A stretch of DNA of 64,000 bases from Idiomarina piscisalsi (GCF_003987095.1 NZ_PIQA01000003.1:248001-312000), one strand, 5' to 3'; counted from the stretch's first letter, positions 9,215-18,247 are shown. Numbers and translations are program-made. The notes: generated from the letters alone by a model not told the origin.

Positions 9215-11284
9215 TTACCAGATAGTCACTCTATTTTCCGGTGCAACATACAGCTCATCACCTTCTTTTACTTCAAAGGCTTCGTAAAACGCAGGTACGT
9301 TAACAACAGTTCCGTTTACACGATATTCAGCCGGCGAGTGAGGGTCACTCATAACTTGCTGACGAATAGCGTCTTCACGATACTTCCCGCGCCATACTTG
9401 TGCCCAGCCAATGAACACACGCTGATCGCCAGTGAAGCCGTCCAAGACTGGCGCTTTTTCACCGTCCAGTGACATTTTGTAGGCTTCATAAGCAATTGTC
9501 AGACCCGCTAAGTCACCAATGTTTTCACCCAGCGTCAGGTCACCATTCACGTTCAAACCTTCAATAGGTTCGTACTGACTGAATTGCTCAGACAATTTAT
9601 GACCACGCTCATCAAACGCTTTTCGGTCAGCTTCGGTCCACCAGCTTTGCAGGTTGCCGTCACCGTCGTATTTAGAGCCCTGGTCGTCGAAACCATGACC
9701 CATTTCGTGACCAATAACCGCACCGATACCACCGTAATTCACGGCCATTTCAGCGTCCATATCAAAGAACGGAGGCTGTAAAATACCCGCCGGGAATACG
9801 ATTTCGTTACGTACCGGGCTGTAGTAAGCATTGACTGTCTGTGGTGTCATACCCCAGTCTTCTTCGTCAACCGGGCCACCAATTTTGGCAATTTCTTCCT
9901 GGTAGTTGAACTCAGCGTAAGCTTTGTAGTTGCTGACTAGGTCAGTCGCTGAGATGTCCAACTCACTGTAATCACGCCACTCGTTCGGATAACCCACTTT
10001 TGGGTCAAACTTAGCGAGTTTTTCTAACGCTTTCTCTTTGGTTTCTTCGGTCATCCACTCAAGGTTCTTGATGGACTCGCCGTACGCATCACGCAGGTTT
10101 TCAATAAGACCTTCCATTTTTTCTTTCGCTTCTGGCGGGAAGTATTCCTTAACGTAAACCTGACCTAAAACTTCACCAAGCACGCTATTGGTAGCATCAA
10201 CCGCACGCTTCCAGCGAGGCTCCTGCTCTGGTGTACCACGTAAAACAGTGCCATAGAAATCGAAACGACGCTGGCCAATTTCTTCGCTAAGAGCCGACGC
10301 ATATTCGTTCACCAAACGTAGGCTTAAATAGTCCTGCCAGGTTTGTAAATCAACATCAGCAAACATGTTGCCGAAATCTTCAAAGAACGACGGCTGACGG
10401 ATGACCATTTCTTCAACGTGTGCCAACTCAGACGTTTCTATAAAACGTTTGAAGTCAAAGTTGGCGAACATTCCTGCCACTTCGTCTGCTGTTTTCTTGT
10501 TATAGGTTTTATCGGCATTGCGGCTTTCAACACGGCTCCACTGAACTTCAGCAAGCTTAGTTTCCAAATCCAGGATACGTTCCGCGGCTTCATCCGTGTT
10601 CTCTAAACCCACCATTCCCAGAATATCTGTAATGTAGCTGACGTATTCAGAACGAATGTCTTCAAACTTCTCTTCATCTTTTAGGTAGTAGTCACGGTCC
10701 GGCAAGCCAAGTCCTGCTTGGTACATGTACATAGCGTTAGTTTGTGGATCTTTCGCATCTGGATAAACATAGAAACCAAATGGAATAGACACACCGCTAC
10801 GGAACATGCGCGCCATATGCTCAGTAACAGCTTCATGGCTATCCAGTGCCTGAATTGCATCCAAGTCGCTTGCAATTGGCTTAGCGCCAAGCTCGTTCAG
10901 CGTTTCGGTGTCCATATAAGCATTAAAGAAGTCACCGATTTTACGTTCAGGAGTACCTGGCTCTGGGTTAGCTGCTGCAGCACCTTCAATAATGTCACGC
11001 AAACGCTTCTGGTTCATTTCACGCAAATCGTAAAACGCACCGATAGAAGAGCGATCTGAAGGGATTTCAGTTTTCTCAATCCAGCTGCCGTTTACATAGC
11101 GGAACAAGTCATTTTGTGGTTTCGCGCTATGATCAAAGTTTTCAAGAATAACGCCCGACGTCAGTTGCTGTTGGGTTTCTTCTGCTTGTTGAGACTGCTG
11201 GTTATTTTGCTCTTGCTGCGGTGAGCAGGCACCCAGAGTCAGTGCCATAGATACGCCTAGCGCTACAGCGGTCAATTTTTTCAT
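9215..11284 (-). CDS. pepO: M13-family zinc metallopeptidase (PepO/neprilysin-like) lipoprotein
   Basis: A 689-residue neprilysin-type endopeptidase of the envelope. The signal peptide ends LGACS, a clear lipobox with Cys at residue 20. Catalytic motifs are VIGHEMGHGFDD (HExxH zinc site, about 520-530) and GENIGDLAG, which supplies the third zinc ligand Glu and the catalytic Asp. NAYYSPVRNEI is the substrate-binding segment. Length and motif order are typical of bacterial M13 peptidases. A Shine-Dalgarno sequence (AAGGTGA) precedes the ATG. The metal-related genes downstream are on the same strand with only a 10-bp gap, so read-through transcription into them is possible. Confidence 0.93.
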   Translation of the reverse strand: MKKLTAVALGVSMALTLGACSPQQEQNNQQSQQAEETQQQLTSGVILENFDHSAKPQNDLFRYVNGSWIEKTEIPSDRSSIGAFYDLREMNQKRLRDIIEGAAAANPEPGTPERKIGDFFNAYMDTETLNELGAKPIASDLDAIQALDSHEAVTEHMARMFRSGVSIPFGFYVYPDAKDPQTNAMYMYQAGLGLPDRDYYLKDEEKFEDIRSEYVSYITDILGMVGLENTDEAAERILDLETKLAEVQWSRVESRNADKTYNKKTADEVAGMFANFDFKRFIETSELAHVEEMVIRQPSFFEDFGNMFADVDLQTWQDYLSLRLVNEYASALSEEIGQRRFDFYGTVLRGTPEQEPRWKRAVDATNSVLGEVLGQVYVKEYFPPEAKEKMEGLIENLRDAYGESIKNLEWMTEETKEKALEKLAKFDPKVGYPNEWRDYSELDISATDLVSNYKAYAEFNYQEEIAKIGGPVDEEDWGMTPQTVNAYYSPVRNEIVFPAGILQPPFFDMDAEMAVNYGGIGAVIGHEMGHGFDDQGSKYDGDGNLQSWWTEADRKAFDERGHKLSEQFSQYEPIEGLNVNGDLTLGENIGDLAGLTIAYEAYKMSLDGEKAPVLDGFTGDQRVFIGWAQVWRGKYREDAIRQQVMSDPHSPAEYRVNGTVVNVPAFYEAFEVKEGDELYVAPENRVTIW

Positions 11285-11352
11285 TGGTCGTCACCTTTTT
11301 ATAGTGTTCGTTATTTTAGCCCCATTAAACTAGCGCATTGTGAAATTCAGCG

Positions 11353-11392
11353 CAAAAAAAACGGCCACATTCGCGGTGAATGCAGCCGTTTT
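11353..11392 (-). terminator. Rho-independent terminator after lpdA
   Basis: On the minus strand AAAACGGC pairs with GCCGTTTT around an inner GCATTC/GAATG hairpin, followed by a run of eight T. It lies 26 bp after the lpdA stop and closes the pyruvate dehydrogenase operon before pepO. Confidence 0.85.
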
Positions 11393-11417
11393 ACCGATGA
11401 TTTATCGTAACAAAATG

Positions 11418-12845
11418 TTACTTCTTCTTTTTCGCCTTAGGGTTCGGCATATCGGTAATTGAACCTTCCTGAATTTCTGCGGCTAAGCCAACAGACTCAT
11501 GCAAGGTTGGGTGAGCGTGAACTGTCAACGCGATGTCTTCTGCATCACAGCCCATTTCAATGGCTAAGCAAACTTCGCCCAACAACTCACCAGCGTTGCT
11601 ACCACACATAGCACCACCGATAATACGGTTGTTCTTATCGAAGATAAGCTTAGTCATACCCTGTTGTGCATTTGAAGCGATAGCTCGGCCAGATGCAGAC
11701 CATGGGAAAGTCACAACATCATATTCAATGCCTTGCTCTTTCGCTTCTTTCTCAGTAACACCAGCCCATGCAACTTCTGGGTCTGTGTACATGATAGAAG
11801 GGATAACTTTTGGTTCGAAGAAGTGCTTCTTACCAGAGATAACTTCTGCCGCAACGTGAGACTCATGTACCGCCTTATGCGCCAGCATTGGTTGACCCAC
11901 AATGTCGCCAATAGCAAAGATGTGATCAACGTTAGTACGCATTTGGCTGTCGACTTTAATAAAGCCACGGTCATCAACGTTAACACCCGCTTTGTCCGCA
12001 TCCAGCTTGTTACCATTTGGCGCACGGCCAACAGCAACCAAGACGGCGTCATATTTAACCGGCTCTTTCGGCGCTTTGTCACCTTCAAAAGTCACGTAAA
12101 CGCCGTCTTTCTTCGCTTCAACGTTCGTTGCTTTAGTGCTCAGCATGACATTTTCGAACTTGCCTTTCATTTGCTTGTTGAAGTTCTTAATAATGTCTTT
12201 GTCTGCTGGTGGCACAAGCTGATCAGTCATTTCTACGACATCAACTTTAGAACCTAAAGCGCTGTATACCGTACCCATTTCCAGAGCAATGATACCGCCG
12301 CCTAATAGCAACAGTTTCTCAGGAACTTCTTTCAGTTCAAGAGCGTCAGTCGAGTCCCAGATGCGCTCGTCATCATGAGGAATAAACGGCAGTTTAATGG
12401 CTTGTGAACCCGCTGCGATAATCGCGTTATCAAATTCAATTTCAGTAGCACCGTCATCACCTTCAACTTTCAAGGTGTTGCTACCGGTAAACTTACCTAA
12501 GCCATTAACCACTTTTACTTTACGCATCTTAGACATTTGTCCAAGACCGCCCGTTAATTGACCCACCACTTTCTCTTTGTGTTTACGGATTTTATCCAGG
12601 TCGATTTTAGGCTTACCGAAGTCTATGCCTTCGTCAGCCAAGTGCTTTGCATCTTCAATGTGCTTAGCTAAGTGCAATAGTGCTTTTGATGGAATACAGC
12701 CAACGTTCAGGCAAACACCGCCCAAAGTATTGTAACGTTCAACCAGAACTACATCCATACCCAGGTCAGCAGCACGGAAAGCAGCTGAATAACCGCCTGG
12801 CCCTGCACCCAACACTACTACTTGCGTTTTAATTTTGTCGCTCAT
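11418..12845 (-). CDS. lpdA: Dihydrolipoyl dehydrogenase (E3)
   Basis: A 475-residue FAD flavoprotein that reoxidises dihydrolipoamide of pyruvate and 2-oxoglutarate dehydrogenases with NAD+. The N-terminal FAD site is VVLGAGPGGYSAAFRAADLG. The redox disulfide is GGVCLNVGCIPSK (Cys45 and Cys50), the NAD site is LLLGGGIIALEMGTVYSALG, and the C-terminal HAHPTLHE supplies the active-site His-Glu pair. It is last in the pdhR-aceE-aceF-lpdA order, separated from aceF by 111 bp that contain a stem-loop and two palindromes, so it probably also has its own promoter, as lpd does in E. coli. The C terminus is Lys-rich (PKAKKKK). Confidence 0.97.
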   Translation of the reverse strand: MSDKIKTQVVVLGAGPGGYSAAFRAADLGMDVVLVERYNTLGGVCLNVGCIPSKALLHLAKHIEDAKHLADEGIDFGKPKIDLDKIRKHKEKVVGQLTGGLGQMSKMRKVKVVNGLGKFTGSNTLKVEGDDGATEIEFDNAIIAAGSQAIKLPFIPHDDERIWDSTDALELKEVPEKLLLLGGGIIALEMGTVYSALGSKVDVVEMTDQLVPPADKDIIKNFNKQMKGKFENVMLSTKATNVEAKKDGVYVTFEGDKAPKEPVKYDAVLVAVGRAPNGNKLDADKAGVNVDDRGFIKVDSQMRTNVDHIFAIGDIVGQPMLAHKAVHESHVAAEVISGKKHFFEPKVIPSIMYTDPEVAWAGVTEKEAKEQGIEYDVVTFPWSASGRAIASNAQQGMTKLIFDKNNRIIGGAMCGSNAGELLGEVCLAIEMGCDAEDIALTVHAHPTLHESVGLAAEIQEGSITDMPNPKAKKKK

Positions 12846-12908
12846 GTTAACCCCTTATTTGTCACGGCCGGTTGAGCCACCAGCCGAGGTCAATCAACGC
12901 TAAATGTG

Positions 12909-12934
12909 GCGCTATTGTAGCGCGAATTAATTCG
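12909..12934 (-). promoter_or_regulatory. Candidate internal lpdA promoter with two adjacent palindromes
   Basis: In the aceF-lpdA gap, GCGCTA-TTG-TAGCGC (12909-12923) adjoins the 12-bp palindrome CGAATTAATTCG (12923-12934). On the minus strand TACAAT (12914-12919) could serve as a -10 element, though no good -35 is seen. The position suits an independent lpd promoter with a regulator site. The regulator is unknown. Confidence 0.4.
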
Positions 12935-12946
12935 TATTTCCTGCCC

Positions 12947-12971
12947 AAATTGGTGCTTAAAGCACCAATTT
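12947..12971 (-). other. Stem-loop containing the aceF stop codon
   Basis: An 11-bp perfect inverted repeat (AAATTGGTGCT and its complement) with a three-base loop spans the aceF stop. It has no following T run, so it is more likely an attenuating or mRNA-stabilising hairpin than a full terminator. It could lower expression of lpdA relative to aceEF or protect the aceEF 3' end. Confidence 0.6.
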
Positions 12972-14705
12972 GCGTATATCTCCCAACACACCGCTTAAGT
13001 AGGCGGTGAAGCGCGCTGCTTCGGCGCCGTCAATAACACGGTGGTCGTAAGACAATGACAATGGCAAGGTTAAGCGTGGTTCAAACTCCTGACCATTCCA
13101 TTTAGGCTTCATCTCGTTTCGAGAAACCCCAAGAATAGCTACATCCGGCGCATTTACAATTGGCGTAAAGGCTGTACCGCCAATGCCGCCCAGACTGGAA
13201 ATCGAGAAGCAGCCACCCTGCATGTCCGATGCTTTCAGCTTACCGTCGCGAGCTTTCGAACTAATTTCAACCAGCTCTTCAGACAGCTCGTAGATGCCTT
13301 TTTTATCAACGTCACGAATAACTGGAACCACTAAGCCGTTAGGTGTATCTACCGCAATACCAATGTGCACATATTTTTTCATGTACAACGACTCACCAGA
13401 CTCAGAAAGTGATGAGTTAAAGGTTGGGAATTCACGCAGCGCTTTCGCACAAGCTTTCATGATGAACACCAACGGCGTTATCTTGAAGCCTAAATCCTGC
13501 TTTTTCGCCACTTCATTTTCGGCTTTACGGAATTTTTCCAATTCGGTGATATCCGCCTCGTCAAATTGTGTCACGTGCGGAATGGTCACCCAGTTGCGGT
13601 GCAGGTTAGGTCCAGACTTACGCTGAATGCGCGACAGTTGAACTTCTTCCACTTCACCGAACTTGCTGAAATCGACCTTAGGAGGATCGATGACTTGCAA
13701 GCCACCGCCGCCCTGGCCAGTTGCGCCTGCAACCGCTTTCGGACGTGACAGTTCGTATTTAACGAAGTCCTGTACGTCTTCTTTCAGGATACGATTTTTC
13801 GGGCCTGAGCCTTTGACTTGTGACAAGTCAACGCCAAATTCGCGAGCCACACGACGTACTGCTGGTGACGCATGCAATACCCCTTCTTTGCGATCGCTGC
13901 GCTGACTTGGATGGTCAGGCACGGGCGGCTGGCGTTCACCACTTGGCTTCGCACTACTACCACTGTCGCTTTTTGACTTCTGTTTATCGGCGTCATCGGA
14001 TTTGCTTTCTTCTTTTGGTGCCGCTTCTTTTTCTGACTCATCACTCGAGTCATCGCCGTCGTCAGCACCCTCGGATACTTTCAACTTAGCAATAACAGAA
14101 CCTTGTGACACTTTGTCACCGACACTGACCAGCATTTCTTCAATTTCGCCGTCTTGCGGGCAAGGCACATCCATTGTCGCTTTGTCGGTTTCTAAGGTGA
14201 TAAGGCCGTCTTCTTCAGCAACCGAGTCACCTTTTGACACCAACACTTCAATAATTTCGACATCTTCTTCGTCACCAATGTCCGGTACTTCTACATCAAT
14301 GACTTTGCTGCCACTTGACGACTTTTTCTTCGGTTCAGAAGACTCTTCTTTTTCTTCTTTACCGTCGTCTTTCGACTCAGACTTTTCTTCGTCTTTATCG
14401 TCAGACTTGTCATCATTTTGTTCCGGCTCAGCTTCTTTTTCTTCTTCATCAGAAGCGTCAGAGTCGCCAGCTGCTTCAACAATAGCGAGCACATCGCCTT
14501 CGCTGATGGTGTCGCCTTCTTTGACTTTCAGCTCAACAATTTTGCCGCCCGAAGACGCCGGAATATCCATTGACGCTTTGTCACTCTCGACAGTAACAAC
14601 ACCGTCTTCTTGCTCAACGGTATCGCCTTCACTGACGAGAATTTCAATGACTTCTACTTCTTCACCGCCCACGTCGGGGACTTTGAGTTCGATTTGATCG
14701 GCCAT
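12957..14705 (-). CDS. aceF: Pyruvate dehydrogenase E2, dihydrolipoyl acetyltransferase
   Basis: A 582-residue E2 core of pyruvate dehydrogenase that transfers acetyl from lipoamide to CoA. It has two lipoyl domains (about 1-80 and 133-210) with lipoylated lysines in ESDKASM (Lys43) and ETDKATM (Lys175). A peripheral-subunit-binding domain (about 277-315) begins ASPAVRRVAREFGVDL, and the acyltransferase domain (about 345-582) contains SYDHRVIDGAEAARF, with the catalytic His. E. coli AceF has three lipoyl domains; two is common elsewhere. The two linkers (about 82-134 and 211-272) are dominated by Asp, Glu, Lys and Ser rather than the usual Ala/Pro. It starts 12 bp after aceE. Confidence 0.97.
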   Translation of the reverse strand: MADQIELKVPDVGGEEVEVIEILVSEGDTVEQEDGVVTVESDKASMDIPASSGGKIVELKVKEGDTISEGDVLAIVEAAGDSDASDEEEKEAEPEQNDDKSDDKDEEKSESKDDGKEEKEESSEPKKKSSSGSKVIDVEVPDIGDEEDVEIIEVLVSKGDSVAEEDGLITLETDKATMDVPCPQDGEIEEMLVSVGDKVSQGSVIAKLKVSEGADDGDDSSDESEKEAAPKEESKSDDADKQKSKSDSGSSAKPSGERQPPVPDHPSQRSDRKEGVLHASPAVRRVAREFGVDLSQVKGSGPKNRILKEDVQDFVKYELSRPKAVAGATGQGGGGLQVIDPPKVDFSKFGEVEEVQLSRIQRKSGPNLHRNWVTIPHVTQFDEADITELEKFRKAENEVAKKQDLGFKITPLVFIMKACAKALREFPTFNSSLSESGESLYMKKYVHIGIAVDTPNGLVVPVIRDVDKKGIYELSEELVEISSKARDGKLKASDMQGGCFSISSLGGIGGTAFTPIVNAPDVAILGVSRNEMKPKWNGQEFEPRLTLPLSLSYDHRVIDGAEAARFTAYLSGVLGDIRKLVL

Positions 14706-14717
14706 CTCAGTACCTCC

Positions 14718-17390
14718 TTACGCCAAACGTGGGTTAAGTTTTTCAGTGTCGATACCGTAATCTTTGATAGCTTTCGCTACCACTTTCTTATCGATATCAC
14801 CTTGGTCTGCCAGCTCTTTTAACGCCGCAACAACAATGTATTGCGGGTCAATTTCAAAGTGCTTACGCAAGTTCGCACGGCTGTCAGAACGGCCATAGCC
14901 ATCGGTGCCCAGTACACGGTATGAGGTTGGTACCCATGCACGGACCTGATCAGCATACAACTTCACATAATCGGTTGCTGCAACCGCAGGGCCTTTGGCT
15001 TTTTTCATCACTTGCGTGATGTAAGCTTCTTTTTCTTTCTTGTCAGGGTTTAGCATATTCCAGCGGTCAGTATCCAGACCATCACGCGCCAGCTCATTAA
15101 ACGAGGTCACGCTGTAAACTGTGGAATTAATATCAAAGTCTTCTGACAAGATTTTCGCTGCTTCACGCACTTGCTCTAGAATAGTCCCGCTACCCAGCAA
15201 CTGAACATCGCCTTTGGCTTTTTTCTTAGCCTTCACTTTATCCAGTTCATAAATCCCTTTAACAATGCCTTCTTCGACCCCTTCCGGCATTTCTGGCTGA
15301 TGGTAGTTTTCGTTCATTACCGTGAGGTAATAGAAAACATTTTCCTGGTCGCCAAACATACGCTTCAGGCCATCGTGCACGATAACTGCAATTTCATAAC
15401 CGTAAGTCGGGTCATAGCTAATACAGTTTGGCACCGTGCCGAAGTGCACCATGCTGTGCCCGTCCTGGTGCTGCAGGCCTTCGCCATTCAGCGTGGTGCG
15501 TCCGGCCGTACCGCCCACTAAAAATCCACGAGTTTGGCTGTCCCCTGCGGCCCAGACTAAGTCGCCGACACGCTGGAAGCCGAACATCGAGTAATAAATG
15601 TAGAACGGAATCATCGGCTCGTTGTTTAACGAGTAGCTGGTACCCGCTGCCACCCATGATGCCATTGCACCCAGCTCGTTAATGCCTTCCTGAATAACTT
15701 GACCTTTTTTATCTTCGCGATAATAGGCCACCTGGTCTTTATCCTGCGGCGTGTACTTTTGACCATGATGAGAGTAAATTCCCACCTGACGGAACAAGCC
15801 TTCCATTCCGAAAGTACGGGCTTCATCCGGAATAATCGGCACAATGCGCTTACCAATTTTCTTGTCTTTCAACAGCGCTGTTAAAACTCGAACAAAGGCC
15901 ATAGTAGAAGAAATTTCACGATCTCCTGACCCTTTCAGTACCGCATCAAACGCTTTCAAGGCAGGCAACTCCAGTTCCACGTCCGTTTCCGGGCGACGCA
16001 CCGGCATATAGCCACCGAGCTTCTCGCGACGCTCGTTCAGGTACTTCATTTCATCGCTGTCGTCATCAAATTTGTAGTACGGCAGGTCTTCCAGCTCTTT
16101 GTCTTCAAACGGAATATTGAAACGGTCGCGCATGTGCTTAACCGCGTCTAAATCCATTTTCTTAACCTGGTGGGCAATGTTTTTCCCTTCAGCTGCTGCG
16201 CCCATACCGTAACCTTTGACAGTTTTCGCCAAAATAACCTGTGGACGCCCTTTGGTGTTCACCGCTTTGTGGTACGCCGAGTAGACTTTTACCGGATCGT
16301 GACCACCACGGTTCAGGCGCCAGATATCTTCATCAGACAAGTTGGCGACCATTTCTTCGGTTTCAGGGTACTTGCCAAAGAAGTTTTCACGCGTGAATTT
16401 ACCGCCTTTGGCTTTAAAGTTCTGGTAGTCACCGTCAACGGTTTCTTCCATTAGCTGTTGCAGCTTACCTTCGGTATCGCGATACAGCAGAGGATCCCAG
16501 TAGCGACCCCAAATCACTTTAATCACTTCCCAGCCTGCACCGTGGAAGTTACCTTCCAGTTCCTGAATGATTTTACCGTTACCGCGAACCGGACCGTCTA
16601 AACGCTGCAAGTTACAGTTGATAACAAAGGTTAGGTTGTCTAACTCTTCACGCGCGGCCAGGCCAATAGCACCCAGGCTCTCTGGCTCATCGGTTTCACC
16701 GTCACCTAAGAAGCAGTAAACGCGCTGTTTTGAGCAGTCTTTAATACCCCGATCCGTCAAATATTTGAGGAAGCGGGCTAAGTAAATTGCCTGAATAGGA
16801 CCTAAGCCCATAGACACCGTTGGGAACTGCCAGAAGTCCGGCATTAAGTTCGGGTGCGGGTAGGAAGGTAAGCCTTTACCGTCGACTTCCTGACGGAAGT
16901 TATTGAGTTGCTCTTCGGTCAGACGCCCTTCAATGAAAGCACGACCGTAAATGCCCGGTGACACATGGCCCTGAATAAACAGGAAGTCACCACCGTCACC
17001 TTCGCTTGGTGCGCGGAAGAAGTGGTTAAAACCCACATCGTACAACATGGCTGAAGAAGCGAAACTGGCAAGGTGCCCGCCCAGCTCTTCGCCTTTTTTT
17101 GATGCCCGCAATACCATCATGGCCGCATTCCAGCGAATAGCTGAGCGAATACGCGATTCCAGCGTCTGGTTACCCGGCATGGTGGGTTCCTGACTTGCAG
17201 GAATCGTATTTAAGTAAGCCGTCGTCGGCTTATAAGGCAGGTAGGCCCCGTTTCGGCGGGCCTTATCGACTAACTGCTCTAACAGGAAGTGGGCGCGCTC
17301 CGGACCTTCGGCATCCAGCACACCTTCAAGAGCGTCTAACCACTCCTGAGTTTCCTGTGTGTCGACATCTTGTGTTAATTGATCACTCAT
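14718..17390 (-). CDS. aceE: Pyruvate dehydrogenase E1, homodimeric type
   Basis: An 890-residue thiamine-diphosphate enzyme that decarboxylates pyruvate and acetylates the E2 lipoyl groups. The length matches the homodimeric AceE family (887 in E. coli). The thiamine-diphosphate motif GDGETDEPES followed by NLTFVINCNLQ is intact, as are the family blocks GHVSPGIYGRAFIEGR and EGLQHQDGHS. It follows pdhR by 25 bp and precedes aceF by 12 bp on the same strand, so the three form one operon under the PdhR-controlled promoter. Confidence 0.98.
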   Translation of the reverse strand: MSDQLTQDVDTQETQEWLDALEGVLDAEGPERAHFLLEQLVDKARRNGAYLPYKPTTAYLNTIPASQEPTMPGNQTLESRIRSAIRWNAAMMVLRASKKGEELGGHLASFASSAMLYDVGFNHFFRAPSEGDGGDFLFIQGHVSPGIYGRAFIEGRLTEEQLNNFRQEVDGKGLPSYPHPNLMPDFWQFPTVSMGLGPIQAIYLARFLKYLTDRGIKDCSKQRVYCFLGDGETDEPESLGAIGLAAREELDNLTFVINCNLQRLDGPVRGNGKIIQELEGNFHGAGWEVIKVIWGRYWDPLLYRDTEGKLQQLMEETVDGDYQNFKAKGGKFTRENFFGKYPETEEMVANLSDEDIWRLNRGGHDPVKVYSAYHKAVNTKGRPQVILAKTVKGYGMGAAAEGKNIAHQVKKMDLDAVKHMRDRFNIPFEDKELEDLPYYKFDDDSDEMKYLNERREKLGGYMPVRRPETDVELELPALKAFDAVLKGSGDREISSTMAFVRVLTALLKDKKIGKRIVPIIPDEARTFGMEGLFRQVGIYSHHGQKYTPQDKDQVAYYREDKKGQVIQEGINELGAMASWVAAGTSYSLNNEPMIPFYIYYSMFGFQRVGDLVWAAGDSQTRGFLVGGTAGRTTLNGEGLQHQDGHSMVHFGTVPNCISYDPTYGYEIAVIVHDGLKRMFGDQENVFYYLTVMNENYHQPEMPEGVEEGIVKGIYELDKVKAKKKAKGDVQLLGSGTILEQVREAAKILSEDFDINSTVYSVTSFNELARDGLDTDRWNMLNPDKKEKEAYITQVMKKAKGPAVAATDYVKLYADQVRAWVPTSYRVLGTDGYGRSDSRANLRKHFEIDPQYIVVAALKELADQGDIDKKVVAKAIKDYGIDTEKLNPRLA

Positions 17391-17415
17391 AGCAATTCCT
17401 TACCTTCTTATCAAT

Positions 17416-18162
17416 TCAGGAACGTCGCAGCGAACGCTGAATACGAGACTGTTCTTTGCCCAACTCTAACAATATCTGTTCAATATAGGTCAAATGTTGG
17501 TGACACGCATCCCGCGCTTGCTCCGGTTGACCATCAACAATGGCGCTAACCAGTTGCTGACGGTGTTGATTCAGTTTTTCCAGCAGCTCTTTGCGGCTAC
17601 CGATTATTTCCAGGTTTTGTCGAATATTCTCAGCCAATAGCTCTTGCATGCCCTGCACAACGTGCACAAGAATGACGTTATGAGAGGCTTCTGCTATGCG
17701 GTGGTAAAATTCGACCAAAGCGTCTACTTGCTCATTTATTTCAGCGCTTTGGCTTTGCACTATTCCTTTTATACTCTCTTCTATGCGTTCTAGATCGGCT
17801 TTGGTACCTCTCAATGCCGCATAAAACGACGAAATGCCTTCCAGTGCATGTCGAAATTCCAGCAAATCAAACTGCGACTCAGGGTGTTTTGCCAATAACT
17901 CAAATAATGGCTGGGTCAATTGTTCGTTAACCGTATTCACCACATAAGTGCCACCGCCTTGCCGGCGCTCAACAACGCCTTTCGCTTCCAGTTTTTGAAT
18001 GGCTTCGCGCAACGACGGGCGAGACACATTAAACTGCTGCGCCAGCTGCCGTTCCGACGGTAGTTTTTGCCCGGCACGCAAGCGCCCGTCCACAATCATT
18101 TGCTCAAAATGAGCAACGATAGTATCCGATAGCTTCGTTTGTTTTATGGGCAACTCAGACAT
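17416..18162 (-). CDS. pdhR: Pyruvate-responsive GntR-family repressor PdhR
   Basis: A 248-residue GntR/FadR-subfamily repressor. The N-terminal winged helix (about 10-75) includes LPSERQLAQQFNVSRPSLREAI; the C-terminal FCD domain is all-helical and binds the effector. Its place immediately upstream of aceE identifies it as PdhR, which represses the pdh operon until pyruvate accumulates. A sequence matching the PdhR operator overlaps the region just upstream of its own start codon, so autoregulation is likely. Confidence 0.94.
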   Translation of the reverse strand: MSELPIKQTKLSDTIVAHFEQMIVDGRLRAGQKLPSERQLAQQFNVSRPSLREAIQKLEAKGVVERRQGGGTYVVNTVNEQLTQPLFELLAKHPESQFDLLEFRHALEGISSFYAALRGTKADLERIEESIKGIVQSQSAEINEQVDALVEFYHRIAEASHNVILVHVVQGMQELLAENIRQNLEIIGSRKELLEKLNQHRQQLVSAIVDGQPEQARDACHQHLTYIEQILLELGKEQSRIQRSLRRS

Positions 18163-18169
18163 AGCGGTA

Positions 18170-18186
18170 AATTGGTCAGACCAAAA
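18170..18186 (-). promoter_or_regulatory. PdhR operator
   Basis: AATTGGT-CAG-ACCAAAA fits the known PdhR box (AATTGGTnnnACCAATT) at all but the last two bases. It lies 8-24 bp upstream of the pdhR ATG, just downstream of the predicted -10 and over the expected transcript start, a position that blocks transcription when occupied. Confidence 0.85.
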
Positions 18187-18195
18187 GATACGATC

Positions 18196-18224
18196 ATTCT
18201 AAATCATTTATAGCGCCAGCCCAA
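18196..18224 (-). promoter_or_regulatory. Predicted pdhR-aceEF promoter
   Basis: On the minus strand a -10 TAGAAT (18196-18201) is separated by 17 bp from a weak -35 TTGGGC (18219-18224). The transcript start would fall at about 18189, next to the PdhR operator. The -35 overlaps the stem-loop after ampE. Confidence 0.5.
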
Positions 18225-18239
18225 ATTTTTCTGGGCTGG
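18216..18239 (-). terminator. Stem-loop after ampE (weak terminator candidate)
   Basis: CCAGCCC pairs perfectly with GGGCTGG across a 10-base loop, 9 bp after the ampE stop. There is no T tract on the minus strand, so termination may be incomplete and some ampDE transcripts could continue into pdhR. Confidence 0.45.
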
Positions 18240-18247
18240 TACAACCA

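Noticed and set aside
11733-12257. 174-codon open frame opposite lpdA
   Set aside because: Shadow of lpdA with no ribosome-binding site or recognisable domain.
13937-14056. Coding repeats or tandem array in aceF
   Set aside because: The region is low-complexity acidic/Lys/Ser codons without a regular repeat unit.
14002-14697. 231-codon Ser-rich open frame on the plus strand
   Set aside because: It is the reverse complement of the Asp/Glu/Lys-rich aceF linkers; the low-complexity codons keep the antisense frame open. No ribosome-binding site or family resemblance.
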